Part shown: positions 8,337-17,779 of the stretch, piece after piece
How positions within the stretch are numbered: position 1 is the stretch's first letter
Layout: the number at the start of each line of letters is the position of its first letter
Assembly (NCBI GenBank): GCA_016234445.1
Contig: JACRBT010000005.1
Span: forward strand, 124,001-188,000
Direction of reading: 5' to 3'
Source: Chloroflexota bacterium
Lineage (GTDB): Bacteria; Chloroflexota; Dehalococcoidia; Tepidiformales; Tepidiformaceae
DNA: 64,000 nt
Translations under genes and position numbers: made by a program
Notes under the pieces: model-generated
Databases searched by the model: none
Told to the model about the DNA's origin: nothing
Seen by the model: only the letters and a program-made list of their open reading frames with translations

Positions 8337-10255
8337 GCATGCTCGGCGAAGGCTTCCGCGGCACCCCCGGCACCAGCCGCAACCGCCCCCACGGCAACCT
8401 CACGGCACTGAAGCTCGCCGTCATCCTGCTCTTCAGCATCCTCGTCGCCCGGCTCGGCTACATGCAGATCATCAACGGCGACGCCTACGCCCAGCGTTCC
8501 CGGGAAAACCACATCACCGCCACCAACATCCTCCCGCCGCGCGGCCTGATCGTCGACCGCAATGGCCAGCCATTGGTCAACAATGTTGGCATATACTCCG
8601 CCACCATCGTGCCCGAACTCCTCCCCGAGGGCGAAGCCGTCCGCTACGCCATCTACCAGCGCCTCGAACAGCTCCTTGGCGTTCCCGCCCTCGAAATCCG
8701 CCAGCGCGTGCTCGACGCCGAAGCGGAGCGGCGTGCCCACCTCGAACTCCCGATCAAGAAGTACCTGACCAAGGCGCAGGCGCTCCAGCTGGAAGAAGTC
8801 TCCACCGACATGCCCGGCGTCAGCCTCACGATCACCCCCGGCCGCGAATACATTGCCGGGTCTGCCTTCAGCCACATCCTCGGGTTCGTCGGCGCCCAGA
8901 CGCCCGAGGAGCGCCCGGCGCTGAAGAAGCAGGGCTACGCCATCAACGAACCCGTTGGGAAGGACGGCATCGAGGCCTGGTACGAGGACGAGCTTCGCGG
9001 CGACATCGGCCTCAGCGCCACCGAACGCGACGCCCAGGGGCACCTCATCCAGGCGCTGAAGACGAAGGACCCGGTGGCAGGCAACAGCCTCACCCTCGCC
9101 ATCGACGCCGGCCTCCAGGAGTTCGTCGCCCAGCTCCTCGAAGACTCACTCGAATCTGCCGGGACCATCGCGACCACTGCGGCTGCGGTCGTCATGAGCC
9201 CGAAGACCGGCCAGGTCTACGCACTCGTGTCCCTCCCGACGTTCGACAACAACCTCTTCGCCCGGCCCGATGAGCGAGGCCAGGAGTACCAGTCGCTCCT
9301 CGACGATCCCCGCAAGCCCTTCCTCAACCGCGCTCTCACGGCCGAGGCGCCGGGCTCCACCTTCAAGCTCGTGACCGCCAGCGCCGGCCTCCAGAACGGC
9401 AACCTCACCACCTCTTCCAACCGGACCGTGACGTCCACCATCCTCGAAATCAAGGGCGAGAACGGGGTCATCTACCCGTTCACCGACTGGCGCGCCCACG
9501 GCTACGTGGATTTCTACACGGCCATTGCATGGTCTTCCAACCACTTCTTCTACCAGGCCTCCTGCGGCATCCCCCAGGAAGGCATCCGCGGCATGGGGAA
9601 GAACTCGGAAGAGTCGGCGGCGGTCCTCGCCCACTACGCCCGCGGCTTCGGCTTCGGACAGGGCACCGGTATTGACCTGTTTGGCGAAGGCGACGGCATC
9701 GTCCCGACGCCTGACTGGAAGCGCCGCCTCTACGCCGGCCCCCAGTTCAACGAAAACGACCGCGACTGGTTCTACGCCGACACCTGCTTCATGGGCATCG
9801 GCCAGGGCGACGTCACCGCCACGCCCATCCAGGTTGCGCGCATGACCGCGGCGGTCGCCAACGGCGGCAAGCTCCTCACGCCCCGGATCGTCAAAGACGT
9901 CGTCTCCCCGGACGGCACCGTGAAGGAACTGAAGCCCGAGTGGAAGCAGGTGCCCGTCGACGCCAAGAACCTCGCCGAAGTCCGCAAGGGCATGCTCCTC
10001 TCCGTGAACGACGGCGCCGGCCAGCGCGCCTACATCCCGGGCCTCGGGATCGCGGGCAAGACCGGTACCGCCGAATTCGGCCCCGTCCTCGCGAACGGCA
10101 AGCAAGCCCAGCACGCATGGTTCACCGGTTTCGCTCCCTATGACGACCCCGAAGTCGTCGTGACCGTCTACTTCGACCTTGGCGTCGGCGGCGACAAGGC
10201 GGCGCCCGTCGCCGCCCGCATCTTCCAGTACTTCGCGGAGAACGTGACCCCGTGA
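8333..10255 (+). CDS. mrdA: Penicillin-binding protein 2 (class B transpeptidase)
   Basis: 640 residues from GTG 8333, which follows GGGAGGGAAG; the ATG two codons later is an alternative. One N-terminal membrane anchor (about residues 26-45), then the PBP dimer domain with PPRGLIVDRNGQPLVNN near residues 66-82, then the transpeptidase domain. The catalytic motifs are S-T-F-K at about residue 342, S-S-N at about residue 401 and K-T-G at about residue 576. It cross-links peptidoglycan during elongation with RodA as glycosyltransferase. The start overlaps a 14-codon minicistron, and its own stop overlaps the rodA start (GTGA). Confidence 0.95.
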   Translation: MSMLGEGFRGTPGTSRNRPHGNLTALKLAVILLFSILVARLGYMQIINGDAYAQRSRENHITATNILPPRGLIVDRNGQPLVNNVGIYSATIVPELLPEGEAVRYAIYQRLEQLLGVPALEIRQRVLDAEAERRAHLELPIKKYLTKAQALQLEEVSTDMPGVSLTITPGREYIAGSAFSHILGFVGAQTPEERPALKKQGYAINEPVGKDGIEAWYEDELRGDIGLSATERDAQGHLIQALKTKDPVAGNSLTLAIDAGLQEFVAQLLEDSLESAGTIATTAAAVVMSPKTGQVYALVSLPTFDNNLFARPDERGQEYQSLLDDPRKPFLNRALTAEAPGSTFKLVTASAGLQNGNLTTSSNRTVTSTILEIKGENGVIYPFTDWRAHGYVDFYTAIAWSSNHFFYQASCGIPQEGIRGMGKNSEESAAVLAHYARGFGFGQGTGIDLFGEGDGIVPTPDWKRRLYAGPQFNENDRDWFYADTCFMGIGQGDVTATPIQVARMTAAVANGGKLLTPRIVKDVVSPDGTVKELKPEWKQVPVDAKNLAEVRKGMLLSVNDGAGQRAYIPGLGIAGKTGTAEFGPVLANGKQAQHAWFTGFAPYDDPEVVVTVYFDLGVGGDKAAPVAARIFQYFAENVTP

Positions 10256-11397
10256 GCATTGGCTACAGCCGCCCCGGCGCCTTCCGAGGCTGGGACAGGT
10301 TCGACTACCTGCTCATGCTCGCGTCGCTCTGCCTCGTCGGGTTCGGGCTCGTCCTCATCCACAGCGGGTCGGTGAACGCCTACAGCGGCCCCGTCGCCAG
10401 CTTCTCGAACCCCGTCGCGAAGCAGACGCTCTTCGCCGTCGTCAGCATCGGCGCCATGCTCCTGGTTTCGAAGCTGGACTACCACTACCTCACCCACTAC
10501 GCGTGGGTCCTCTACGGCCTCGCCATCCTCTCCCTCCTCGCCATCCTCGTGATCGGCCAGACCGCCTATGGCTCGACCCGCTGGTTCGACCTCGGCCCCA
10601 TCCAGGTGCAGCCATCCGAATTCGCCAAGCTCGCCACCGTCCTCACCCTCGCCCGCTTCTTCAGCGAGCATGGCGGCGACGCCCGCGACCTGCGAGCGCT
10701 GGTTCTTTCGCTGCTCATCGTGATCCCCCCGGCCGGTCTCGTCTTCATCGAGCCGGACCTCGGGACGAGCATCGTCTTCGGCGCGATCTGGATTGGCGTG
10801 GTCCTCGTCGCGGGCGTCAGCCGCGGCCACCTCATGGTGCTCGGGGCCGCCTGCATCGCCATCGCCCCCTTCGCCTGGACCTTCGCCGTCGCGGACTACC
10901 AGGTTGAGCGCATCTCCGTCCTGGTCGACCCCTACGAAGACCAGGGCGGCCTCGGCGCCGGCTACAACAACATCCAGGCCGAGATCGCCGTCGGTTCGGG
11001 GCAACTCCTCGGCAAGGGCATCACCAACGGGGAACAGACCCAGTTCGGCTATCTCAAGGTGCCCACCAAGGACTTCATCTTCAGCGTCCTCGGCGAAGAG
11101 ACGGGCTTCGCGGGGGCGATGGTCCTCTTCTCGCTCTTCATCCTCCTCCTCTGGCGAGGCATCCGCGCCGCCCAGATCGCCGGCGACACCGCCGGTCAGC
11201 TCGTGGCTGTCGGCATCGTCCTGCTCATCCTCACCCAGACGTTCATCAACGTTGCCGTGAACCTCGGCCTTTTCCCGGTCACCGGCATCCCGCTGCCGTT
11301 CGTCAGCCAGGGCGGCAGTTCGTTGATGAGCATGTTCATCTCGCTGGGGATCCTCCAGAGCATCATCATGCGCCACCGCGCCTACCGGCAGACGTAG
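10252..11397 (+). CDS. rodA: RodA peptidoglycan glycosyltransferase (SEDS family)
   Basis: 381 residues with about ten membrane helices. SEDS hallmarks include GSTRWFDLGPIQVQPSEFAK near residue 104, FIEPDLGTS near residue 165 and GIPLPFVSQGGSS near residue 344. It polymerises lipid II with PBP2. The GTG start overlaps the PBP2 stop as GTGA. The gene ends 1 nt before the stop codon of the convergent radA gene, so the two transcripts must overlap or be terminated inside the opposite gene. Confidence 0.95.
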   Translation: MSIGYSRPGAFRGWDRFDYLLMLASLCLVGFGLVLIHSGSVNAYSGPVASFSNPVAKQTLFAVVSIGAMLLVSKLDYHYLTHYAWVLYGLAILSLLAILVIGQTAYGSTRWFDLGPIQVQPSEFAKLATVLTLARFFSEHGGDARDLRALVLSLLIVIPPAGLVFIEPDLGTSIVFGAIWIGVVLVAGVSRGHLMVLGAACIAIAPFAWTFAVADYQVERISVLVDPYEDQGGLGAGYNNIQAEIAVGSGQLLGKGITNGEQTQFGYLKVPTKDFIFSVLGEETGFAGAMVLFSLFILLLWRGIRAAQIAGDTAGQLVAVGIVLLILTQTFINVAVNLGLFPVTGIPLPFVSQGGSSLMSMFISLGILQSIIMRHRAYRQT

Positions 11398-11398
11398 C

Positions 11399-12763
11399 TC
11401 AGGCGGACTTCAGCGCTGCCAGGACATCCCGGACCGTCGCCACGGGGACGGCCGTGACCCCCTCGACCCCCTTCGTCCCCGGCGGCACGTAGCAGCGCCG
11501 GAACCCCAGGCGCCCGAGTTCCGCCAGCCGCCGTTGGGCCTGCTGCACCCCGCGGATCGCTCCTGAAAGCGCCACCTCGCCGAGGAAGGCGGTCCCGGCC
11601 GGCAGGGGCCGGTCACCGATGGCGGAGGCCAGTGCGGCGACGACGGCCAGGTCCGCGCCCGGATCCCGCAGCCGCAGGCCCCCGGAGACCGTGGCCACGA
11701 CGTCCATCTGGCCCGCGTTCATGCCCCCGCGCCGCGCCAGCACCGCCAGCAGCAGGTGCAGCCGCGCCGTCTCCAACCCTGACGCGATCCGCCGCGGCGA
11801 GGCCAGGAACGAAGGCACCGCCAGCGCTTGCACTTCCACCGCGATCGGCCGCGTCCCCTCGATGACGGCGGTCACCGCGCAGCCGCTCGCCGATTGGTCG
11901 ATGGCGTCGAGGAACGCCGCGCTGGGGTTCTCGACGCTCCGTAGCCCCTCGCCCGTCATCTCGAAGACGCCCACCTCGTCCGTCGCCCCGAAGCGATTCT
12001 TCACGGCCCGCAGCACCCGCAGCGCACCGCCCTCGGCGCCTTCGAAGTACAGCACCGCGTCGACGAGGTGTTCGAGCAGCCGCGGCCCCGCAATCTCGCC
12101 ACCCTTGGTCACATGGCCGGTGAGGACAGTCGCGATCTCGTTCGATTTCGCCCACCCCACCAGCCGCGCCCCCGCTTCCGCAAGCTGGGCCGGCCCCCCG
12201 GAGCGCGTCTCCAGCCCCTCGACGTAAATGGACTGGATAGAGTCGATGATCGTCACCGACGCACCGAGGGCCTCGGCCGCGGCAAGCGCGCTCTCCAGGT
12301 TCGTCTCCGGTACGAGCGAGATGCCGTCGCCCGGGACCCCCAGCCGCGACGCGCGCAGCCGCACCTGCCGGGGCGACTCTTCGCCGCAAACGTAGGCCAC
12401 GTTCCGACCCGCCGCCGCCAGCCGTGCCGCTGCCTGCAGCACGAGCGTCGACTTGCCGATCCCCGGGTCGCCGCCAACGAGCACGAGCGACCCCGGGACC
12501 ATTCCCCCGCCGAGGACGCGGTCGAACTCGGGGATCTCCGTCAGCAGGCGCCGTCCGGGCTCGTCGGGCACGTCCGCGAGCGAGATGGACCGCGCCGGGA
12601 GGGCTGCGCCGTTCCCACCACCGCGGGCGGCGGGACCGGGCCGGGCGCTTTTCTCGAACTGTTCCAGGGTGTTCCACGCCTGGCACTGGAGACACCGGCC
12701 CGCATACGCCGCCGCTTCGAAGCCGCACGCCGAACACCGGTACCCGCGCTGCACTTTCGCCAT
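11399..12763 (-). CDS. radA: DNA repair protein RadA
   Basis: 454 residues, the normal RadA length. C4 zinc finger (C10, C13, C24, C27), RecA-like ATPase with Walker A GGDPGIGKST at about residues 97-106, the RadA-specific KNRFG motif in VKNRFGATDEVGVFEM, and a C-terminal Lon-protease-like domain without the catalytic pair. RadA drives branch migration in recombination repair. The frame is open further upstream, but the ATG at 12763 starts directly before the zinc finger and has TACTAT (minus strand, 12770-12775) ending 6 nt upstream. Convergent with rodA. Confidence 0.95.
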   Translation of the reverse strand: MAKVQRGYRCSACGFEAAAYAGRCLQCQAWNTLEQFEKSARPGPAARGGGNGAALPARSISLADVPDEPGRRLLTEIPEFDRVLGGGMVPGSLVLVGGDPGIGKSTLVLQAAARLAAAGRNVAYVCGEESPRQVRLRASRLGVPGDGISLVPETNLESALAAAEALGASVTIIDSIQSIYVEGLETRSGGPAQLAEAGARLVGWAKSNEIATVLTGHVTKGGEIAGPRLLEHLVDAVLYFEGAEGGALRVLRAVKNRFGATDEVGVFEMTGEGLRSVENPSAAFLDAIDQSASGCAVTAVIEGTRPIAVEVQALAVPSFLASPRRIASGLETARLHLLLAVLARRGGMNAGQMDVVATVSGGLRLRDPGADLAVVAALASAIGDRPLPAGTAFLGEVALSGAIRGVQQAQRRLAELGRLGFRRCYVPPGTKGVEGVTAVPVATVRDVLAALKSA

Positions 12764-12769
12764 CAGCGG

Positions 12770-12775
12770 ATAGTA
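12770..12775 (-). promoter_or_regulatory. radA: -10 hexamer of radA (leaderless type)
   Basis: TACTAT on the minus strand, 6 nt from the ATG, with no Shine-Dalgarno in between. The transcript should begin at or within a base or two of the start codon. Confidence 0.5.
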
Positions 12776-12854
12776 CGGGAATCGCCGCCTCGGTGGCGCT
12801 CGCGACCTTTCGCCCCCCGGCACCCACCCGCTACACTCCCCGCGAGGTGATCCC

Positions 12855-13289
12855 ATGTCCACGGCCATGACCCGAAGCGAGCGCGAAGCCTTCCTTGCGG
12901 ACGTCCACGTCGGCGTCCTTTGCGTCGATGAACCCGGCCGCGGGCCGCTCGCCGCCCCCGTCTGGTACTGGTACGAGCCCGGCGGCGACGTCCACGTCGT
13001 CACCGGCGCAGGCTCCCGCAAGGGCCTCCTGCTCCGGCAGGCCACCCGCGCCAGCCTCGTCGTCCAGACCGAAGCCCCGCCCTACAAGTACGTCACTGTC
13101 GAAGGCCCCCTCGCCCTCGGCACGCCCGAATACGAGCGCGACATCCGCAAGGTGGCCCACCGATACCTCGGCCCCGTCATGGGCGACCGCTACCTCAAGT
13201 CCACCGGCGGCGGCGAAAACGTCGCCGGGCAACTGCTCGTCCGGATCACCCCCGAACGCTGGCTGACCGTCGACTACGGCAAGGCCTGA
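12855..13289 (+). CDS. Pyridoxamine 5'-phosphate oxidase-like (PPOX / F420-dependent type) protein
   Basis: 144 residues with a split beta-barrel flavin-binding fold. The N-terminal EAFLADVHVGVLCVDEPGRGPLAAPVWYWYEPGGDVHVVTG order is the common PPOX pattern, with GSRKGLLLRQATRASLVVQTE following near residue 55 and KYVTVEGPLAL near residue 77. Members use FMN or F420 and reduce or oxidise unknown substrates. The ATG follows GAGGTGA by 4 nt, and TACACT at 12832-12837 is a likely -10, so this gene has a short leader and a Shine-Dalgarno. Divergent from radA across 91 bp. Confidence 0.75.
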   Translation: MSTAMTRSEREAFLADVHVGVLCVDEPGRGPLAAPVWYWYEPGGDVHVVTGAGSRKGLLLRQATRASLVVQTEAPPYKYVTVEGPLALGTPEYERDIRKVAHRYLGPVMGDRYLKSTGGGENVAGQLLVRITPERWLTVDYGKA

Positions 13290-13337
13290 CCCCCGCGACG
13301 CTGTCCCGAACCGGTACCCCGGCGCTACCCTCGATTC

Positions 13338-13823
13338 ATGGCCTACCAGCCCGAAGACCTCGCCGACCTCGAAGTCGCCCTCCTCGGGGTCCTCTCGATC
13401 GGCTTGCCCCCGGCGCGCGCCGCCGGCAGCGAAACCTTCCGCATCGACCACGTCACCGCCGTTGTCGCCGGGCTCGCCGCACAGGGCCGCGGCGAGGTGC
13501 ACCTCGAAGCCGGCGGCCTCCGGGCAACCACGGCCTTCCGGCAGTCCCTCCGCGACGCCATCCTCTCCCTCGCCGAACGGGGCATCCTCGCCGCCAGCCA
13601 GCCCGCCGGCGCGCCCGCCGCTCCCGGTGGTTTCGAAGCCGGCCTCGAACTCGACCTCGTCGACCCGGATGAACACCCGGCAGTCCTCGACCGCTACCTC
13701 GGCCAGCTCTGCATGGAACGGCTCTTCAACGTCCCGGCCGTCTACCCCTACCTGATGGAGCGCTACTCCAGCAGCGGCGAAGTCTGGCGCCGCATTCGCG
13801 AAAGCGGCTACGCCCGCGACTGA
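13338..13823 (+). CDS. Hypothetical protein (161 aa)
   Basis: 161 residues, acidic, no Cys except one, no membrane span. The N half looks like a winged-helix-sized unit (DLADLEVALLGVLSIGLPP, then HVTAVVAGLAAQGRGEVHLEAGG) followed by FRQSLRDAILSLAERGIL. A Pro/Ala linker near residue 95 leads to a Tyr-rich C-terminus (NVPAVYPYLMERYSSSGEVW). I do not recognise a family. TACCCT ends 6 nt before the ATG, the leaderless pattern. Convergent with the oxidoreductase gene, 21 bp apart. Confidence 0.65.
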   Translation: MAYQPEDLADLEVALLGVLSIGLPPARAAGSETFRIDHVTAVVAGLAAQGRGEVHLEAGGLRATTAFRQSLRDAILSLAERGILAASQPAGAPAAPGGFEAGLELDLVDPDEHPAVLDRYLGQLCMERLFNVPAVYPYLMERYSSSGEVWRRIRESGYARD

Positions 13824-13844
13824 TGACCCTTGTCCCAGGGCTCG

Positions 13845-14828
13845 CTACACCGACAGCACGATCTTGCCGAAGTTCGCGTTTGCTTCCATGTACTCCTGGG
13901 CCGCTCCCGCCTCCGCGAGGGGGAACACCCGATCGACGATGACCTTGATGCGCCCGCTCGCGATGTGCGGCAGCACGCCCTTTTCGAACGCGCGGGTCGC
14001 CTGCGCCTTCTCTTCCAGCGACCGTGCCCGCAGCGTCGTCCCCCGCACCTGCAGCCGCTTCGCCAGGAGCATCCCCAGGTTCGCCTGCGTGACGGCGCCG
14101 CCCATCAACCCGACCAGCACCATCCGCCCTTTCGGCGCCATCGCCCGCATGTTGCGTTCCCAGTAGGAAGCGCCGATCACGTCGAGCACCACGTCGACGC
14201 CGCTCCCGCCCGTGGCCCCGAGGCACTCGTCGGCGAAGTCCTTCGTGTTGTAGTTGACGCCGACGTCCATGCCGAGCACCCCCGCCCGCGCCAGCTTCTC
14301 TTCGCTGCTCGCGGTGCCGATGACCAGGCTGGCGCCCATCATCTTCGCGATCTGGACGCCGGCCACCCCGACGCCCGAGCCCACCGCGTGGATGAGCACC
14401 GTTTCGCCCGCAACCATGTCGCACTGGCGGAGCGCGTCGTGCGCCGTGATGTAGACCTCGGGCGTCGCCCCGGCCTCTTCCCACGCCAGGTTCGCCGGCA
14501 CCTTCGTCGCCAGCCGGTGGTTGATCGAAACCATCTCCGCGTACCCGCCGCCGGCCACCAGCCCCATCACGCGGTCCCCGGTGGCGAACCCCGTCGCGCG
14601 TTCGCCGGCCCGGACAACTTCACCGGCGAATTCAAGCCCCGGCACCTCGAACTGCGGTTTCGGCCCCGGCTGCGGGTACTGCCCCCTGCGTTGGAGTGTG
14701 TCGGCGCGGTTCAGGGCCGCCGCACGGACGCGGACAAGGAGGTCGTCTGGCCCCGCCAACGGTTCGGGGATGTCGCGGTACTGGAGGACTTCTGGCCCCC
14801 CGGGAGCAGAGATGACAATCGCTTTCAT
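13845..14828 (-). CDS. NAD(P)H:quinone oxidoreductase / zinc-independent MDR family
   Basis: 327 residues, medium-chain dehydrogenase fold like p53-inducible PIG3 and QOR. MKAIVISAPGGPEVLQYRDIPEP at the start, NRADTLQRRGQYP near residue 42, GLEFAGEV near residue 65, and the nucleotide-binding VLIHAVGSGVGVAGVQIAKMMGA near residues 143-165. Structural and catalytic zinc ligands are absent. The frame is open far upstream, but this ATG begins the conserved N-terminus and has TAGACT (14836-14841) ending 7 nt before it. Divergent from the GNAT gene. Confidence 0.9.
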   Translation of the reverse strand: MKAIVISAPGGPEVLQYRDIPEPLAGPDDLLVRVRAAALNRADTLQRRGQYPQPGPKPQFEVPGLEFAGEVVRAGERATGFATGDRVMGLVAGGGYAEMVSINHRLATKVPANLAWEEAGATPEVYITAHDALRQCDMVAGETVLIHAVGSGVGVAGVQIAKMMGASLVIGTASSEEKLARAGVLGMDVGVNYNTKDFADECLGATGGSGVDVVLDVIGASYWERNMRAMAPKGRMVLVGLMGGAVTQANLGMLLAKRLQVRGTTLRARSLEEKAQATRAFEKGVLPHIASGRIKVIVDRVFPLAEAGAAQEYMEANANFGKIVLSV

Positions 14829-14909
14829 GCCCCGAAGTCTACCCTCCCGTGGCCTCACCCGGGACGATCCCGGCCGGAATTTCCTGCGCCTGGGCCTATA
14901 CTCGGCGGT
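14829..14909. promoter_or_regulatory. Divergent leaderless promoters (oxidoreductase / GNAT)
   Basis: 81 bp between two ATGs. TAGACT on the minus strand (14836-14841) ends 7 nt before the oxidoreductase, and TATACT on the plus strand (14897-14902) ends 7 nt before the GNAT gene. No Shine-Dalgarno is seen on either side. Confidence 0.5.
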
Positions 14910-15797
14910 ATGCCATTTGCTCCCCGCCCCATCGGCCGCTTCCAGGTCCGCGCCGCCGCCGCGGAGGATGCCGGCGCCATCGCAATGCTCCTCTCGGCCG
15001 CCTTCCCGGAGGCCGATGACCCGCCCGAGGCTCGCGCGGCGACGACCGAATCCGTCCGCCTCCTCCTCCAGACCGGCAGCGACATCCTCGTGGCGCTGGA
15101 CGGCGATGCCCTCTGCGGCGCCGTCCGCCGGCGCGACGGCGACGGCATCGCCTGGTTCGACCTCCTCGCCTCCCGCTGCCCCGGCGCCGGGCGTGCCCTC
15201 GTCCGGGCGGTGGAGACCTCGGCCCAGGACCGGGGCCTCCGCCTCATCCGCGTCGAGTGCCCGGACGCCTACCCGCTGCCCGAGCTCTTCGCTCGCTGGG
15301 GCTACCTCCCGATCGGCCGCTCGGCGACCGCGGCAGGCATGGAGTCGCTCACCCTCGAAAAGCGCCTCCCCCTGCTCACCGTCCGCGAACAACGCCGGGC
15401 CGACGCCGCCGCGATCGCCGCCATCACCGGCGACGACCCCTGGCCCTACGAACAGGGGCACCGCCCCGGCTGCTTCGTCCTTGCCGACGGCGACCGCGTG
15501 ACCGGCGTCATCACCGTCCGGGACGACCGCATGGGCACGGCTGAAGTCGCCGAACCCGCCGTCCTCGAGCCGTACCGCGGCCGCGGGCTCGAACTCTGGA
15601 TGATCGACCGTGCCACGATCTACGCCGAAACGCGCGGCTTCCACACCGCCACCATCTCCGCAACGCCGCTGACAAACGCCCTCCGCCGGGACCTCGAGGA
15701 TCGCCGCTGGTTCGCTGCCGAGGGCGTCCCCGGCGCACCCTACACCCGCCAGCTCGAAGCCCGCGCCGAAGAAGGCCTCGGCGACCCCTTCGACTGA
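14910..15797 (+). CDS. Tandem GNAT N-acetyltransferase
   Basis: 295 residues with two acetyltransferase-like halves. The N half has FQVRAAAAEDAGAIAMLLSAAFPE at the start and GAGRALVRAVETSAQDRGL near residue 97. The C half has LTVREQRRADAAAIAAITG near residue 152 and VLEPYRGRGLELWMIDRATIYAETRGFHTATI near residues 216-247, which matches motif A (Q/R-x-x-G-x-G/A). Substrate unknown. The long upstream open frame is antisense to the oxidoreductase and was not used; this ATG has TATACT 7 nt before it. Confidence 0.8.
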   Translation: MPFAPRPIGRFQVRAAAAEDAGAIAMLLSAAFPEADDPPEARAATTESVRLLLQTGSDILVALDGDALCGAVRRRDGDGIAWFDLLASRCPGAGRALVRAVETSAQDRGLRLIRVECPDAYPLPELFARWGYLPIGRSATAAGMESLTLEKRLPLLTVREQRRADAAAIAAITGDDPWPYEQGHRPGCFVLADGDRVTGVITVRDDRMGTAEVAEPAVLEPYRGRGLELWMIDRATIYAETRGFHTATISATPLTNALRRDLEDRRWFAAEGVPGAPYTRQLEARAEEGLGDPFD

Positions 15798-15843
15798 CCG
15801 GGGTGACCAACGTCATAGGCAGCGACACGAATCCGTGCGAGAT

Positions 15844-15871
15844 TTCACAATCGAGACCCGTGTGCTACTAT
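15844..15871 (+). promoter_or_regulatory. Promoter of etfBA
   Basis: TTCACA (15844-15849), 16-bp spacer, TACTAT (15866-15871). Transcription would start near 15878, leaving a leader of about 80 nt. The leader holds a 7-bp inverted repeat, CCGGGTT at 15875-15881 with AACCCGG at 15924-15930, then AGGAGG at 15942-15947. Confidence 0.5.
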
Positions 15872-15959
15872 GCCCCGGGTTACCCCCAATCCTTCTTTCG
15901 CATCACATCCCCCCGGTCCGGCGAACCCGGATCGTAGCTCCAGGAGGCTCGGCCAGCGC

Positions 15960-16763
15960 GTGAACATCATCGTTTGCGTCAAGCAAATCCCTGACCCGGA
16001 AACGCCCTCATCGTCCTTCAAGGTCGACGAAGCGGCGAAGAAGGTCATCCCCGCCCAGGGCATCGCCCCTGTGGTCAATCCCTTCGACCCCCAGGCGACC
16101 GAAGCCGCCCTCCGCCTCAACGAGGCTGACGGCGGCGGCAAGGTCACCGTCATCAGCCTTGGCGCCGAATCGGCCCGCGATGCCATCAAGCACGCGCTCG
16201 CCATGGGCGCCGACGAAGGCGTCCTCCTCAACGACCCCTCCTTCGACGGCATCGACAATTTCCAGACCGCCGTCGCCCTGGCGAAGGCCATCCAGAAGGT
16301 CGGCGAATTCGACCTCATCCTGATGGGCCGCTCCGCCGCCGACTGGGACATGGGTGTCGTTCCCTCCGGCGTCGGCCAGCTCCTCGGCGTCCCCGTCGTC
16401 AGCGTCGCCAAGGCGATCGAAAAGAACGGCGGCAGCGTCAAGGTTGAACGCGTCCTCGACGACGGCTTCCAGACCGTCGAGGCGCCCCTGCCTGCCATCG
16501 TCTCGGTCTCGAACGAATTCGGCGAGCCTCGCTACCCGCAGCTCCGCCAGATCATGCTCGCCGCCAAGAAGACGGTGCAGATCTGGAGCGCGGCCGACAT
16601 CGGCCTCGGCGCCGAAGAAACCGGCGCGGCCAATCGCTGGCTCCCCCTCGAAGCCCTCTACGTGCCGAAGGTCGAAAGCAACGTCGAGATCATCGAAGGC
16701 GATTCGCCCGAGGAAAAGGCCCGGAACCTCGCCCAGAAGCTCCGCGCCGCCAAGCTCATCTAA
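15960..16763 (+). CDS. etfB: Electron transfer flavoprotein beta subunit
   Basis: 267 residues from GTG, starting NIIVCVKQIPDPET, the normal EtfB opening. The family signature is near residues 115-145 (GRSAADWDMGVVPSGVGQLLGVPVVS) with an AMP-binding region following; VERVLDDGFQTVEAPLPAIVSV is near residue 162. It carries AMP and accepts electrons from acyl-CoA dehydrogenases with EtfA. AGGAGG lies 12 nt upstream, a rather long spacing. Followed by etfA after 10 bp. Acyl-CoA dehydrogenase and enoyl-CoA hydratase-like genes at 45-48 kb are likely functional partners. Confidence 0.95.
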   Translation: MNIIVCVKQIPDPETPSSSFKVDEAAKKVIPAQGIAPVVNPFDPQATEAALRLNEADGGGKVTVISLGAESARDAIKHALAMGADEGVLLNDPSFDGIDNFQTAVALAKAIQKVGEFDLILMGRSAADWDMGVVPSGVGQLLGVPVVSVAKAIEKNGGSVKVERVLDDGFQTVEAPLPAIVSVSNEFGEPRYPQLRQIMLAAKKTVQIWSAADIGLGAEETGAANRWLPLEALYVPKVESNVEIIEGDSPEEKARNLAQKLRAAKLI

Positions 16764-16773
16764 GGACTGAACG

Positions 16774-17736
16774 ATGCCAGGGATTCTCGTAGTCGCTGAA
16801 ACCGCTGATGGCGCGATCGCGCCGATCTCCTTCGAACTGCTCGGCGCCGCTCGGCAGCTCTCCGCGCAGGGTGGCGGCTCCGTCACCGCTTTCGTCGCCG
16901 GCCCCGAATCGCTCGGCGCCGCCCTCATCTCCCATGGCGCCGACAGCGTCATCGCCGGCACCAGCGCCGCCCTCGCCTCCGGTACCGCCGAGGTCCTCGT
17001 CCCCGCCGTCACGGCTGCCATCACGCAGTCCGGCGCCGACGTCGTCCTCCTCGGCCAGACCAGCTTCGGCCGCGACCTCGGCCCGGCCCTCGCCTTCAGC
17101 CTGAAGACGGCCGTCGCCATGGACTGCGTCGAACTCAAGATCGACGGTGGCCGCCTCCGCGTCACCCGGGGCTGCTACGGCGGCAACGCCCGCGCCGAGC
17201 ACACCTGGAAGGCCAGTCCCCAGGTCGCGACCGTCAAGCCGAAGTCGTTCGACGCCCTCGAAGCCGACGCCGGCCGCAGCGGCTCCACCTCGGCGATCGC
17301 CGACGCCGGCGAAGCTCGCGTGAAGGTCCTCGGCACGAGCAAGGCCGAGACCACCGGTGTCCGCCTCGAAGATGCCCCCGTCGTCGTCAGCGGAGGCCGC
17401 GGCCTCGGCGACCCCGGCGCCTTCAAGATGCTGGAAGAACTCTCGGGCCTGCTCAAGGGCGCGACCGGCGCCAGCCGTGCCGCCTGCGACCTCGGCTGGT
17501 ATCCGCCCTCCCAGCAGGTTGGCCTCACCGGCAAGACCGTCTCGCCCGGCCTCTACATCGCCGTCGCGATCAGCGGCGCCAGCCAGCACATGGCCGGCAT
17601 GGCCGGTTCGAAGGCCATCGTCGCCATCAACAAGGACGGCGACGCGAACATGGTGAAGGTCAGCAAGTTCGCCATCGTCGACGACTACAAGAAGGTCGTC
17701 CCCGCCCTGATCGAGGAGATCAAGAAGCTCGCCTGA
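16774..17736 (+). CDS. etfA: Electron transfer flavoprotein alpha subunit
   Basis: 320 residues. The FAD-binding C-terminal domain is clear: [20 protein letters not shown] near residues 205-224, [28 protein letters not shown] near residues 249-276 and [13 protein letters not shown] near residues 279-291. The ETF heterodimer passes electrons from flavin dehydrogenases to the quinone pool through ETF:quinone oxidoreductase, which is not in this window. Standard ATG, 10 bp after etfB. Confidence 0.95.
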   Translation: MPGILVVAETADGAIAPISFELLGAARQLSAQGGGSVTAFVAGPESLGAALISHGADSVIAGTSAALASGTAEVLVPAVTAAITQSGADVVLLGQTSFGRDLGPALAFSLKTAVAMDCVELKIDGGRLRVTRGCYGGNARAEHTWKASPQVATVKPKSFDALEADAGRSGSTSAIADAGEARVKVLGTSKAETTGVRLEDAPVVVSGGRGLGDPGAFKMLEELSGLLKGATGASRAACDLGWYPPSQQVGLTGKTVSPGLYIAVAISGASQHMAGMAGSKAIVAINKDGDANMVKVSKFAIVDDYKKVVPALIEEIKKLA

Positions 17737-17779
17737 CGAGAGCGGCCGCGCCCCTTCCCGCCGACAAGGAGCGGACCAG

